Part shown: in pieces, positions 1 to 12,671 of the stretch
Numbering within the stretch: the first letter of the stretch is position 1
How the letters are laid out: each line of letters starts with the position of its first letter
From: JAVJSF01 sp040219555
GTDB lineage: Bacteria > Actinomycetota > Thermoleophilia > Miltoncostaeales > Miltoncostaeaceae
DNA length: 64,000 nucleotides
Assembly (NCBI GenBank): GCA_040219555.1
Contig: JAVJSF010000010.1
Span: 62,001 to 126,000 of the forward strand
Direction of reading: 5' to 3'
Notes under the pieces: model-generated
Database searches by the model: none
Seen by the model: only the letters and a program-made list of their open reading frames with translations
What the model was told of the DNA's origin: nothing
Made by a program: the position numbers and the translations under genes

Positions 1-126
1 CGCCTGTGCGTCAGCGAGGGCATCGCCGCCGACGCCGACGCCGACACCGCGATGCGCTTCGGCTGTGGCTGGAAGCAGGGTCCCCTCGAGTGGGACCGCG
101 CCGGCCGTCCCGCCGCAGAGGCCTGA
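1..126 (+). CDS. 3-hydroxyacyl-CoA dehydrogenase, C-terminal fragment
   Basis: Frame 1 is open from the window edge to TGA at 124-126, giving the last 41 residues of a protein. The stretch DTAMRFGCGWKQGPLEW matches the C-terminal domain of 3-hydroxyacyl-CoA dehydrogenases (PaaH/FadB/Hbd family), where a D-T-A-M-x-x-G and G-P-L-E-W pattern is typical. The family oxidises or reduces 3-hydroxyacyl-CoA, the monomer precursor of PHA, which fits the PHA synthase that starts 48 bases downstream. Only the tail is visible, so the subfamily cannot be set. Confidence 0.6.
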   Translation, partial: RLCVSEGIAADADADTAMRFGCGWKQGPLEWDRAGRPAAEA

Positions 127-173
127 ACCCCGTCCCCCGAGCGATCACGAGCGACGAAAGCAGAGGATCCCGC

Positions 174-1886
174 ATGAGCCCCGCCGACACCCCCGCACCC
201 GAGGGCGAGCCCTCCAGCCCGGACCCCGCCGTCCCCGGCATGGAGGAGATCGACCCGCTCGGCTTCGGCGAGGCCTGGTCGCGCACCGTCGCCTCCCTCA
301 TGGAGAACCCCGAGGGGGTCACCCGTGCCTGGACCCGGTACCTCACCGACATGACCGCCGCCACGGCCGCCATGACCGCGCGCGCCGGCGGCGGCGAGGC
401 CGAGGGCCCCATCGCCCCCGGCCGCCGCGACCGCCGCTTCCGCGACCCGGCCTGGGAGCAGAATCCGGCCCTGTTCGGGATGCTCCAGGCCTACCTGCTG
501 ACCGGTCGGCTGGGCGAGGACCTCATGGGCGAGGCCGACGTCGACGAGACCATGGAGCACCGCATGGCGTTCCTGGCCGAGATGGTCATGGACGCGATGG
601 CGCCCACCAACAATCCGGCCCTCAACCCCGTGGTGGTCAAGCGCGCGGTGGAGACCGGCGGCGCCAGCCTCCTCAAGGGCTTCCAGACGTTCCTGGACGA
701 CATGGCCAACAACAAGGGCCTGCCGCGCCAGATCCAGCCGGACGCTTTCACGGTGGGGAAGGACCTGGCACTGACCCCCGGCAAGGTGGTCTACCGCAAC
801 GACATGATGGAGCTGATCCAGTACGCGCCGCAGACCGACGAGGTCCATGCGACGCCGCTGCTCATGAGCCCGCCGTGGATCAACAAGTACTACATCATGG
901 ACCTGGCGCCGCAGCGGAGCTTCATCGAGTGGGCCGTCCAGCACGGGCACACGGTGTTCGCCATCAGCTACCGGAACCCGGACGCCACCCACGCCCACTG
1001 GACCCTCGATGACTATCTCGTCAACGGGCCGATCCAGGCGCTGGACGTGATGCGCGACATCACCGGCGCCGAGCGCGCCAACATCGTGGGCCTGTGCCTG
1101 GGCGGCACGCTGACCGCCGCCCTGCGCGGCCACCTGGCGGCCAAGGGCGACGACCGCATCGCCAGCACGACGCTGCTGAACACGCTGGTGGACTTCACCC
1201 GGCCCGGGCGCCTCGGCGCCTTCACGGACCGGGCCTCGGTGGAGCGCATGGAGAAGCGCATGCGCGAGCGCGGCTACCTGGACGCCGCCGAGATGATGGG
1301 CATCTTCACCTTCATGCGCTCCAACGACCTCGTGTGGAACTACGCGGTCAACAACTGGCTGCTGGGGGAGGAGCCGGCGCCGTTCGACATCCTGAGCTGG
1401 AACGGCGACAGCACCCGGATGCCCGCCGAGATGCACTCGTTCTACCTGCGCTCCTGCTACCTGGGCAACGAGATCGCCCGCGGGGTGATGGAGCTCGCGG
1501 GCACGCGCATCGACCCGGCTGCGATCACCGGCGACTTCTATGTGCTGGGCGCCCAGGAGGACCACATCGCGCCCTGGCAGGGCAGCTACATGACCACCCA
1601 GGTGCTGCCGAACGCCACGCACCGCTACGTGCTGAGCGCCGCCGGCCACATCGCCGGCATCGTCAACCCGCCCAGCCCGAAGGCGTGGTTCCGGACCGGG
1701 GACGAGTACCCGGCCGACCCGGAGCAGTGGATGGCCTCGTCCACCAAGCACGAGGGCTCGTGGTGGGAGGACTGGACCGAGTGGATCGGGCAGCGCTCCG
1801 GCGAGATGGTCACGCCCCCGAAGATGGGCAACCGCAAGCACAAGGTGCTCGCCGACGCGCCGGGGTCCTATGTCCAGGAAGCGTGA
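174..1886 (+). CDS. phaC: class I-like poly(3-hydroxyalkanoate) synthase
   Basis: This polymerises 3-hydroxyacyl-CoA into PHA on the granule surface. The ATG at 174 follows an AGAGGA ribosome site; an upstream in-frame start at 6 would only add an arginine-rich tail that overlaps the previous gene. The 570 residues match class I synthases. An N-terminal PhaC_N-type region leads into an alpha/beta-hydrolase core. The nucleophile Cys308 lies in the lipase-like box GLCLGG, with Asp463 (QEDH) and His492 (AAGH) completing the triad. A phasin gene follows. Identification is firm; substrate chain length is not visible. Confidence 0.95.
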   Translation: MSPADTPAPEGEPSSPDPAVPGMEEIDPLGFGEAWSRTVASLMENPEGVTRAWTRYLTDMTAATAAMTARAGGGEAEGPIAPGRRDRRFRDPAWEQNPALFGMLQAYLLTGRLGEDLMGEADVDETMEHRMAFLAEMVMDAMAPTNNPALNPVVVKRAVETGGASLLKGFQTFLDDMANNKGLPRQIQPDAFTVGKDLALTPGKVVYRNDMMELIQYAPQTDEVHATPLLMSPPWINKYYIMDLAPQRSFIEWAVQHGHTVFAISYRNPDATHAHWTLDDYLVNGPIQALDVMRDITGAERANIVGLCLGGTLTAALRGHLAAKGDDRIASTTLLNTLVDFTRPGRLGAFTDRASVERMEKRMRERGYLDAAEMMGIFTFMRSNDLVWNYAVNNWLLGEEPAPFDILSWNGDSTRMPAEMHSFYLRSCYLGNEIARGVMELAGTRIDPAAITGDFYVLGAQEDHIAPWQGSYMTTQVLPNATHRYVLSAAGHIAGIVNPPSPKAWFRTGDEYPADPEQWMASSTKHEGSWWEDWTEWIGQRSGEMVTPPKMGNRKHKVLADAPGSYVQEA

Positions 1887-1899
1887 TCTGCACGTCCGC

Positions 1900-1928
1900 T
1901 TGCAAAACCACGCAGTGCGTACTATTGT
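1900..1928 (+). promoter_or_regulatory. candidate promoter of the phasin gene
   Basis: TTGCAA (1900-1905) and TATTGT (1923-1928) are separated by 17 bases, each matching four of six positions of the housekeeping -35 and -10 boxes. The stretch is strikingly AT-rich for this genome and lies right after the phaC stop. It would let phasin be expressed more strongly than the synthase. This is a sequence match only. Confidence 0.5.
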
Positions 1929-1971
1929 GAGCAGCACAACGAAGTCGAGCAACCCCACCAGGAGAACAGAC

Positions 1972-2271
1972 ATGGCCGCCACCCTCGAGTACGCCCTCGC
2001 CAGCCAGGAGCGGGTCCTCACCGCCCTCCGTCAGAGCCAGACCGCCGTCGTCGACGTGGTCGGTACCTGGGCGAAGGCCGTCGAGAACGCCTCCCCCGAC
2101 ATCCCCGCCATCCCCGTCGCCGCGGCGATGCCGTCGATGGACGAGCTGGTGACCAACACCTACGAGTTCGCCGGCAAGATGCTCGAGGCGCAGCGCCAGT
2201 TCACCGCCGAGCTGGTCGCGGCCGCCGCGCCGGCCATCAAGACGACGCCGGTGGAGGTCCCCACCGCGTAG
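1972..2271 (+). CDS. phasin-like PHA granule protein
   Basis: A 99-residue protein with ATG at 1972 behind a GGAGAA ribosome site. It is mostly amphipathic helix: an N-terminal helix with LEYALASQERVL, a Pro/Ala linker with repeated IPAIPVAAAMP, and a C-terminal helix containing NTYEFAGKMLEAQRQF, the pattern of phasin family proteins that coat PHA granules. Position directly after phaC supports this. Phasins vary too much in sequence for the motif alone to be decisive. A perfect hairpin follows within six bases of the stop. Confidence 0.75.
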   Translation: MAATLEYALASQERVLTALRQSQTAVVDVVGTWAKAVENASPDIPAIPVAAAMPSMDELVTNTYEFAGKMLEAQRQFTAELVAAAAPAIKTTPVEVPTA

Positions 2272-2276
2272 TCCCC

Positions 2277-2312
2277 GCGGGGGCCGGGCCGCGACGCGGA
2301 TCCGGCCCCCGC
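2277..2312 (+). terminator. hairpin terminator after phasin
   Basis: GCGGGGGCCGG (2277-2287) pairs perfectly with CCGGCCCCCGC (2302-2312). The 14-base loop can form an inner short stem. There is no T-tract, as is usual in very GC-rich actinobacteria. Confidence 0.7.
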
Positions 2313-2361
2313 ACACGATCGCACCGCGGGCGCAGGGGCTGCCATCCTCTCCGTCCGTGGA

Positions 2362-2396
2362 CGGGCCCGGGCGTGCTGGTGACGCGCCCGGGCCCG
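2362..2396. terminator. second hairpin between phasin and XRE gene
   Basis: A 12-bp perfect stem, CGGGCCCGGGCG (2362-2373) with its complement at 2385-2396, encloses an 11-base loop. With the hairpin 50 bases upstream it forms a tandem terminator. The rest of the 2397-2515 gap shows no further structure. Confidence 0.55.
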
Positions 2397-2515
2397 CGGT
2401 CGTTATAGGGGATGGCTGAGGCCGGCGCGAGCACCTGCGAGGCGAAGTGCCCCCCGGCGGCCCATCGGTGACCAGGGCGCCCCCGCCGGTGGTGCGTCTG
2501 TAACACTGGAGAGCG

Positions 2516-2899
2516 ATGGCACAGGACCCGTGGAGCAGTCAGGTCGCGGCGCTCGGGCAGTTCATCCACGCTCAGCGCAAGCTGGCCAAGATGTCGCAGC
2601 GTGAGCTCGCGGCCCTGAGCGACATCTCCAACGCCTATCTCAGCCAGCTCGAGCGGGGTCTCCACCAGCCCTCGATGCGGGTCATCAACCAGATGGCCAG
2701 AGCGCTCGGCATGGCGCCAGAGGTCTTCCTCACCAAGGCGGGGATGCTGGTCCCGGACGAGCCGGTCGACCCGGACGACGTGCCCGAGCCCGCCCCGGGC
2801 AGCGTGTCGGCCGAGGAGGCCATCCGCACCGACCCCGCCCTGAGCGCCGCCCAGCGCGAGGCCCTGCTGGCGGTCTACCGGAGCTTCCAGACCGACTGA
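2516..2899 (+). CDS. XRE-family helix-turn-helix regulator
   Basis: 127 residues; ATG at 2516 follows GGAGAG. Residues about 14-70 form an XRE/Cro HTH (MSQRELAALSDISNAYLSQLERG is the recognition region). The C-terminal half is a short Pro/Asp-rich linker and a helix ending FQTD. Its position after the PHA genes suggests a regulator of PHA or phasin expression, as known for unrelated PhaR/PhaQ proteins, but this is inference from context. The stop codon lies inside the left arm of a long terminator hairpin. Confidence 0.8.
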   Translation: MAQDPWSSQVAALGQFIHAQRKLAKMSQRELAALSDISNAYLSQLERGLHQPSMRVINQMARALGMAPEVFLTKAGMLVPDEPVDPDDVPEPAPGSVSAEEAIRTDPALSAAQREALLAVYRSFQTD

Positions 2900-2940
2900 G
2901 GCCCGGGCCTCGGCATTGGGAGCCGAGGTCCGGGCCTCAG
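2896..2940. terminator. bidirectional hairpin terminator between convergent genes
   Basis: A 19-bp stem (2896-2914 with 2922-2940, one G-U pair) with a 7-base loop. It overlaps the XRE stop codon and lies just before the end of the convergent CBS gene, so it can serve both strands. Confidence 0.85.
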
Positions 2941-2965
2941 TCGGTGCCGTCCTTGCGCCGCCGGG

Positions 2966-3388
2966 TCAGGCGCCGCGCGTCACTCCCAGGCTCGCCGCCA
3001 GTCCCGGGCCGGCGCCGGCCGTCGCCTGCACGAGGTTGCCGTGCGAGATCACGCCCAGAAGGCGACCCGCCTCGTCCACCACCGGCAGGCGGCGTACCTC
3101 GTGCTCATGCATCAGGCGCGCCGCATCCTCCAGCGTGTCCTCGCTGCCCACCGTGGTCAGGCCGGTGCTCATGACCTGGTGGGCGTGGACGTCACGCGGG
3201 TCGCTGTGGTCGTCGAGCACCGCCCGCATCACGATGTCCCGATCGGTGACGACGCCCATGAGGAACTCGTTCTCCACCACGGGGACGAAGCCCGTCCCCT
3301 CGAGACGCATCGCCTCCGCGATGGTGCGGACATCCTCGTGGGGGGCCACCGTGACCACCGTGTGTGCCATCGCGTCATTGACCTTCAT
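2966..3388 (-). CDS. tandem CBS-domain protein
   Basis: 140 residues from the ATG at 3388, chosen because GGAGGAG lies just upstream; an earlier ATG six codons before has no such site. Two CBS motifs span the protein: VNDAMAHTVVTVAP...MGVVTDRDIVMRAV and VHAHQVMSTGLTTVG...LLGVISHGNLVQA. Such stand-alone CBS pairs bind adenine nucleotides and often belong to general stress regulons. A SigB-style promoter candidate lies 26-51 bases upstream, and a SigB-type sigma gene is the upstream neighbour on the same strand. Confidence 0.85.
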   Translation of the reverse strand: MKVNDAMAHTVVTVAPHEDVRTIAEAMRLEGTGFVPVVENEFLMGVVTDRDIVMRAVLDDHSDPRDVHAHQVMSTGLTTVGSEDTLEDAARLMHEHEVRRLPVVDEAGRLLGVISHGNLVQATAGAGPGLAASLGVTRGA

Positions 3389-3413
3389 CGCTCCTCCTCT
3401 CGTCACCCGGAGA

Positions 3414-3439
3414 GCACCCGGGAGTACGGCGGCTGAAAC
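3414..3439 (-). promoter_or_regulatory. candidate SigB/F-type promoter for the CBS gene
   Basis: Read on the minus strand: GTTTCA (3439-3434), 14 bases, then GGGTGC (3419-3414). This resembles the GTTT / GGGTA pattern of SigB-group promoters with the usual 12-15 base spacer. Two other candidates with the same layout occur in the window. Confidence 0.5.
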
Positions 3440-3487
3440 GTCCCGGGGTGCACCGACGACCGGCCTCGGGGGACGGGGCCACGGCGG

Positions 3488-4234
3488 TCAGCTCGCGAGG
3501 GCCGCCTCCTCGTCGTCGGCGCCCAGCCGCTCCCGCAGTCGCCCGATGGCGCGGCGCAGCAGCCGGGAGACGTGCATCTGTGACACGCCGACGCGCGCGG
3601 CGATCTCGGACTGGGTGAGGTCGCGGCTGAATCGCAGCCCCAGGATCACGCGCTCGCGGGCGGGGAGGGACGCCAGCGCGCCGGCCAGGTCGGCGCGTGC
3701 CTCGGCGGCCCGGAAGTCGCCGTCGTCCGGCCGCAGCGCCGGCGACTCCTCGTGGCCGTCCTCGCCCCAGTAGGGCACCGGGCGCGCGAGGGAGGCGGAC
3801 TCGATCGCCTCCCGCACTGCGGCGTGGTCGACGCCGACGACCCGCGCGATCTCCTCGCTGCCCGGATCGCGGCCGCCCTCGGCCCGGAGCCCGTCGGCCG
3901 CGGCCAGCGCCGCGCGACGGGTGTCCAGGATGGAGCGGGGCAGCCGGACCGAGGCCACCCGGTCGCGGTAGTGGCGCTGGATCTCGCCGCTGATGGTGGG
4001 CACGGCGAACGAGGCGAACGAGGCGCCTCGGTGCGGGTTGTACCGATCGACCGCGCCGATGAGCGCGATCGTCCCCACCTGGACCAGCTCATCGAGCGTC
4101 TCCGGCGGGCGCAGGTGACGCCGCGCTATGGAGCGCACCAAGGGGATGTGACGCATGATCGCGTCCTCGCGGGCGGCGGGATCGCCCTCGGCGACCGCCG
4201 CGAAAAGGGTCTCGGGGTCGTGGAAACCGGCCAT
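3488..4234 (-). CDS. SigB/SigF-group RNA polymerase sigma factor
   Basis: 248 residues, ATG at 4234 behind GGAAGGT. Region 2 is clear (LDELVQVGTIALIGAVDRYN...FASFAVPTISGEIQRHYRD), region 3 follows (GSEEIARVVGVDHAAVREA), and region 4 carries the HTH LTQSEIAARVGVSQMHVSRL. The ISGEIQRHYRD stretch is typical of the SigB/F/G stress and sporulation group, which is normally held by an anti-sigma factor of the RsbW/SpoIIAB type. No such kinase or STAS antagonist is adjacent. A self-regulating promoter candidate lies upstream. Confidence 0.93.
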   Translation of the reverse strand: MAGFHDPETLFAAVAEGDPAAREDAIMRHIPLVRSIARRHLRPPETLDELVQVGTIALIGAVDRYNPHRGASFASFAVPTISGEIQRHYRDRVASVRLPRSILDTRRAALAAADGLRAEGGRDPGSEEIARVVGVDHAAVREAIESASLARPVPYWGEDGHEESPALRPDDGDFRAAEARADLAGALASLPARERVILGLRFSRDLTQSEIAARVGVSQMHVSRLLRRAIGRLRERLGADDEEAALAS

Positions 4235-4389
4235 GGGTATGACCTTCCGGTTCTGGGGCTGGCGATGGCGCGCGCGTCGCGTGCGCCGGGCAGCCTGAGA
4301 ACCGGCCCTCTCCAGGGAGTGAGGCTGGGTGCCTCGAACTCCTCCGGCCGTCCACCCACGGAGAGACTCTCGCCCTCAGCCGGCCGGCG

Positions 4390-4414
4390 TGACCCGGACG
4401 GGTCGCCCGGAACC
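4390..4414 (-). promoter_or_regulatory. candidate SigB-type promoter for the sigma gene
   Basis: Minus strand GGTTCC (4414-4409), 13 bases, GGGTCA (4395-4390). Spacing and GGGT core fit the SigB group, which would make the sigma gene autoregulated with a leader of roughly 150 bases. The match is weaker than the other two candidates. Confidence 0.35.
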
Positions 4415-4451
4415 TGTACCGCCCGGATGTTCTGCGGGAACACCACGGCGT

Positions 4452-4477
4452 GTTTGCACCCGGGCCGGGCCGGGAAT
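4452..4477 (+). promoter_or_regulatory. candidate SigB/F-type promoter
   Basis: GTTTGC (4452-4457), 14 bases, GGGAAT (4472-4477), 34 bases before the GTG start at 4512. The same GTTTGC-N14-GGGAA arrangement recurs at 39186-39211. The rest of the 4235-4511 gap contains only a short TGTTC/GAACA inverted repeat. Confidence 0.5.
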
Positions 4478-4511
4478 GGGGGGCGCCACAGATCACGACG
4501 ACGGAGGACAC

Positions 4512-4994
4512 GTGACTCGCGTCTTGGTGGCATGCCTGGGCGGCGCCGACGAGGTGCTGAGCGCCGGGGCGGCGATCGGCCAGGTGTCGGCCCACGCCGA
4601 GCGGTTGACGCTGCTGGTGCCGACGCGCGCGCGGGCGGCCGCCGAGGTGCTGCCCGGCGTGGACGATGTCATCGGGTACGACGGGCCCTGCGTCGAGCGT
4701 ACCCCGGCCGGGCCGCGGGCCGAGTCGGTGGTGGACCTCATCCGCAGCGTGCGCGCCGGCGACCACGCGATGGCCCTCATCCTGGGGCCGCCGCCGCCGG
4801 GCCCGCTGCCGCTGGCGCTCATCCTGCGCCTGGCGGGCGTCCCGTGGATCGCCGCCGACCGCGCGGGGCACCCGGCCTCACTGCTGGACCTGTGCCACCA
4901 GCCGCCCGGGGACCCGCCTCAGGCGGAGCGCGCCCGCTCGCTGGTGGAGGCCGCCGGCTTCCCGCCGGCGGCGGTCAGGCGAACGCCGTGCTGA
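4512..4994 (+). CDS. glycosyltransferase family 9-like N-terminal domain protein
   Basis: 160 residues from GTG 4512, preceded by CGGAGGA. The start VTRVLVACLGGADEVLSAGAA, then LLVPTRARAAAEVLPGVDDVIGYD and a VDLIRSVRAGDHAMALIL segment, follow the N-terminal Rossmann half of GT9 (heptosyltransferase-like) proteins, which are usually about 330 residues. The nucleotide-sugar-binding C-terminal half is missing, so catalysis is doubtful. The last 20 bases overlap the convergent KAS III-like gene, which may explain truncation. A SigB-style promoter lies upstream. Confidence 0.5.
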   Translation: MTRVLVACLGGADEVLSAGAAIGQVSAHAERLTLLVPTRARAAAEVLPGVDDVIGYDGPCVERTPAGPRAESVVDLIRSVRAGDHAMALILGPPPPGPLPLALILRLAGVPWIAADRAGHPASLLDLCHQPPGDPPQAERARSLVEAAGFPPAAVRRTPC

Positions 4995-6927
4995 CGTCGT
5001 CCACGGAGGTCGGGTGGGCGTTGGCCACGTCGCGCTCGGCCTCGTCCATCATCTTCACTGGGTGCTCCGGCACCACGATGGCCGGGTCGAGGTGCATCAC
5101 GCAGTATCCGGCCACGGCGCCGGCGCCGAAGCCCGGCGTGAAGATGCGCGATCGCTTCGTGATGACCCCGTCCATCACCGCGTCGTAGATCGCGATCGGG
5201 ATCGAGGCCGCCGACACGTTGCCCACGCGGTCGATGTTGAAGTACAGGCTCTCCTCGGGGATCCCGGCCTGGCCGGCCAACTCGACCACCATGGTGCGGT
5301 TGGCCTGGTGGGGCACGATCAGGTCGATGGCCTCGACCATGGCGCGCCCGGGCTCGCCGGGCACCTCGAGCTCCCCCAGCTCGCCCATCATCTGCACCAG
5401 GTAGCGCTCGACGAGCGCCTTGACCTCCGGTCCCCACACCGTGACGTCGTTGTCGAACTCCGGGTTGGGCCAGATGATCGAGTTGACCTGGCTGCGCGGG
5501 CCGCTGGCGTAGGTCTGGACCACCTCGATGTCGCCGGGCTCACCCTCGGGCGCGGGGGCGATGACCATCGCCGCGGCGCCGTCGCCGAAGATCATGCGCG
5601 AGGGACGCACGGCGCCGATCTTGTCCGAGAACTTCTCGGCCAGCACCACCAGCACGGGGCGCTTGACGTCCTGCAGGATCCGCACGGCCTCGCCGACGCC
5701 GTAGGGGAAGCCCGCGCACGCGGCGACCAGGTCGAACGAGGCGTGGGTCTGGAACATGCCCAGCTGGCCCGACAGCCACGTGGAGACCGAGGGCAGCAGC
5801 TTGGTGTTGGTGCACGAGCAGAAGATCACCGCGCCGAACTCGTCGGGCGCCCGGCCCGAGCCCTCGACGGCCGCGGTGGCGGCCATCAGCGAGATGTCCA
5901 CCAGCTCGCGCTCGGTGTAGATGCGGGCCTCGATGCCGGTCTTGTCGGCGATGTCCTCCGCGGTCATCACCGACCACGAGTAGGCGGTGTTCCGGATGAC
6001 GTCCTCGTTGGTGCACAACTGCTCGCCCTTGGCGACCGCCAGCGACTCGACCTTCGGCAGCACCGCGAACCGCTCGGGGATGACCACCGGCGGCACCGGA
6101 TCCTTCTGGGGCGCCTGCTCCAGGGCGCCGGCGGGCACGGGGCGCGGCGCGGGCGGGTTCTGGCAGCGGCGGATGAACTCGCGCACCTCGCGGTTCCGCG
6201 GCACGAAGAGGACCACGAACTCGTCGTCGCGGATGTTCCCCACCTCCTCCAGGCGGGCGTCGGCGCGGTTCCACGGGTACTGGTTGTGCAGCACCATCGA
6301 GAGGCGCATCAGCGCCTCCAGCTCGGGCCGGTCCTCGTGGCAGTCCAGGATCTCGTCGTAGCCGAAGGAGTGGTAGTCCGGGTCGAACGACGAGAGGCAG
6401 TACACGAGGTTCTTCGGGTCGGCCTGCACCTCGGGGACGCTCGACTTGATGGCCGACAGGTCTGTGGCGTGATGCAACTTGTTGCGGTAGACGTCGAACA
6501 GGATGTCGTGGATGCGGCCCTCGGCATCCTCGTCCCAGCGCGCCGCCAGGCCGGAGTAGCACGCGGCCACGGCCTTCACCTTCTGCTCGCCGTTGCGCCA
6601 TGGCGACAGGATCGGCAGGTAGAGGTCATCGCGCCGGCGCGGCACGTCGCGCCAGCGCACCGGTCGCTTCTCGTACATGGTCATGGCGAAGCGGTTGGCC
6701 CAGAAGAGGTTGAGGGCCATGTCGCGCAGCAGTCCGTACTTCGACCAGTACTTGCCGGCGGTCTTGGCGAGGATGTCCTCGCCCGTCGGCGCCTTCGACT
6801 CGATGTCGCGCAGCACGACCGCGGTGAGTTGTTCCTCCGACTCCAGCACGCTGAAGTCCAGCTCCGCGAAGAAGTTGCACGGGAAGACCAGGCGCCGGTG
6901 GCGGTTCAGGACGAAGGGCTTGCTCAT
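4975..6927 (-). CDS. KAS III (FabH)-like enzyme with an unknown N-terminal domain
   Basis: 650 residues, about twice the length of FabH. Residues 285-620 are a 3-oxoacyl-ACP synthase III fold with Cys404 (LVAACAGFPYG), His540 (VPHQANRT) and Asn570 (RVGNVSAAS) in the order of the FabH Cys-His-Asn triad, and the C-terminal GFGAGAVAG loop. FabH condenses an acyl-CoA with malonyl-ACP. Residues 1-285 are unlike any domain I recognise; they are rich in Trp, Tyr and charged residues (KYWSKYGLLRDMALNLFWANRF) with a Pro-rich linker near 258-285. The gene is divergent from a giant acyl-CoA carboxylase, whose malonyl-type product is what a KAS III consumes. Confidence 0.85.
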   Translation of the reverse strand: MSKPFVLNRHRRLVFPCNFFAELDFSVLESEEQLTAVVLRDIESKAPTGEDILAKTAGKYWSKYGLLRDMALNLFWANRFAMTMYEKRPVRWRDVPRRRDDLYLPILSPWRNGEQKVKAVAACYSGLAARWDEDAEGRIHDILFDVYRNKLHHATDLSAIKSSVPEVQADPKNLVYCLSSFDPDYHSFGYDEILDCHEDRPELEALMRLSMVLHNQYPWNRADARLEEVGNIRDDEFVVLFVPRNREVREFIRRCQNPPAPRPVPAGALEQAPQKDPVPPVVIPERFAVLPKVESLAVAKGEQLCTNEDVIRNTAYSWSVMTAEDIADKTGIEARIYTERELVDISLMAATAAVEGSGRAPDEFGAVIFCSCTNTKLLPSVSTWLSGQLGMFQTHASFDLVAACAGFPYGVGEAVRILQDVKRPVLVVLAEKFSDKIGAVRPSRMIFGDGAAAMVIAPAPEGEPGDIEVVQTYASGPRSQVNSIIWPNPEFDNDVTVWGPEVKALVERYLVQMMGELGELEVPGEPGRAMVEAIDLIVPHQANRTMVVELAGQAGIPEESLYFNIDRVGNVSAASIPIAIYDAVMDGVITKRSRIFTPGFGAGAVAGYCVMHLDPAIVVPEHPVKMMDEAERDVANAHPTSVDDVSTAFA

Positions 6928-7025
6928 GCGTGGGCTCCCGAGGCCGTGGTGACGCGCTCACGGTAGCCCACCCCGCGACGGGCCGGGTAGGGGGGTGCGG
7001 GCCATAGGTGCGTAACGACCTGTAG

Positions 7026-7051
7026 CGGTACCACCGTGCCAATGGGTACCG
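7026..7051. promoter_or_regulatory. inverted repeat between KAS III-like and carboxylase genes
   Basis: CGGTACC (7026-7032) and GGTACCG (7045-7051) form a perfect inverted repeat with a 12-base spacer, ending seven bases before the carboxylase ATG. The 19-base centre-to-centre distance, near two helix turns, suits a dimeric repressor. No protein binding it can be named. Confidence 0.4.
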
Positions 7052-7058
7052 TGGCGCC

Positions 7059-12545
<5,487 letters not shown>

Positions 12546-12546
12546 C

Positions 12547-12572
12547 GGCGCCGCGCGTGCGCGCGTGGCGCC
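12547..12572 (+). terminator. hairpin terminator after the carboxylase
   Basis: GGCGCCGCGC (12547-12556) pairs with GCGTGGCGCC (12563-12572), one G-U pair, 6-base loop, starting two bases after the stop. Confidence 0.65.
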
Positions 12573-12671
12573 TGTGACAGGAGACGGCGCGTCCTTCACC
12601 GCCATGTCACCCGGGGGGAGCGCGGGGCCTCGTAGCGTCGCGGCGTCCCGTCCGCTCCCCCCGGAGAGAAC

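Noticed and set aside
2401..2415. TTATAGGGG as a promoter -10 for the XRE gene
   Set aside because: No matching -35 and more than 100 bases from the start; not enough support.
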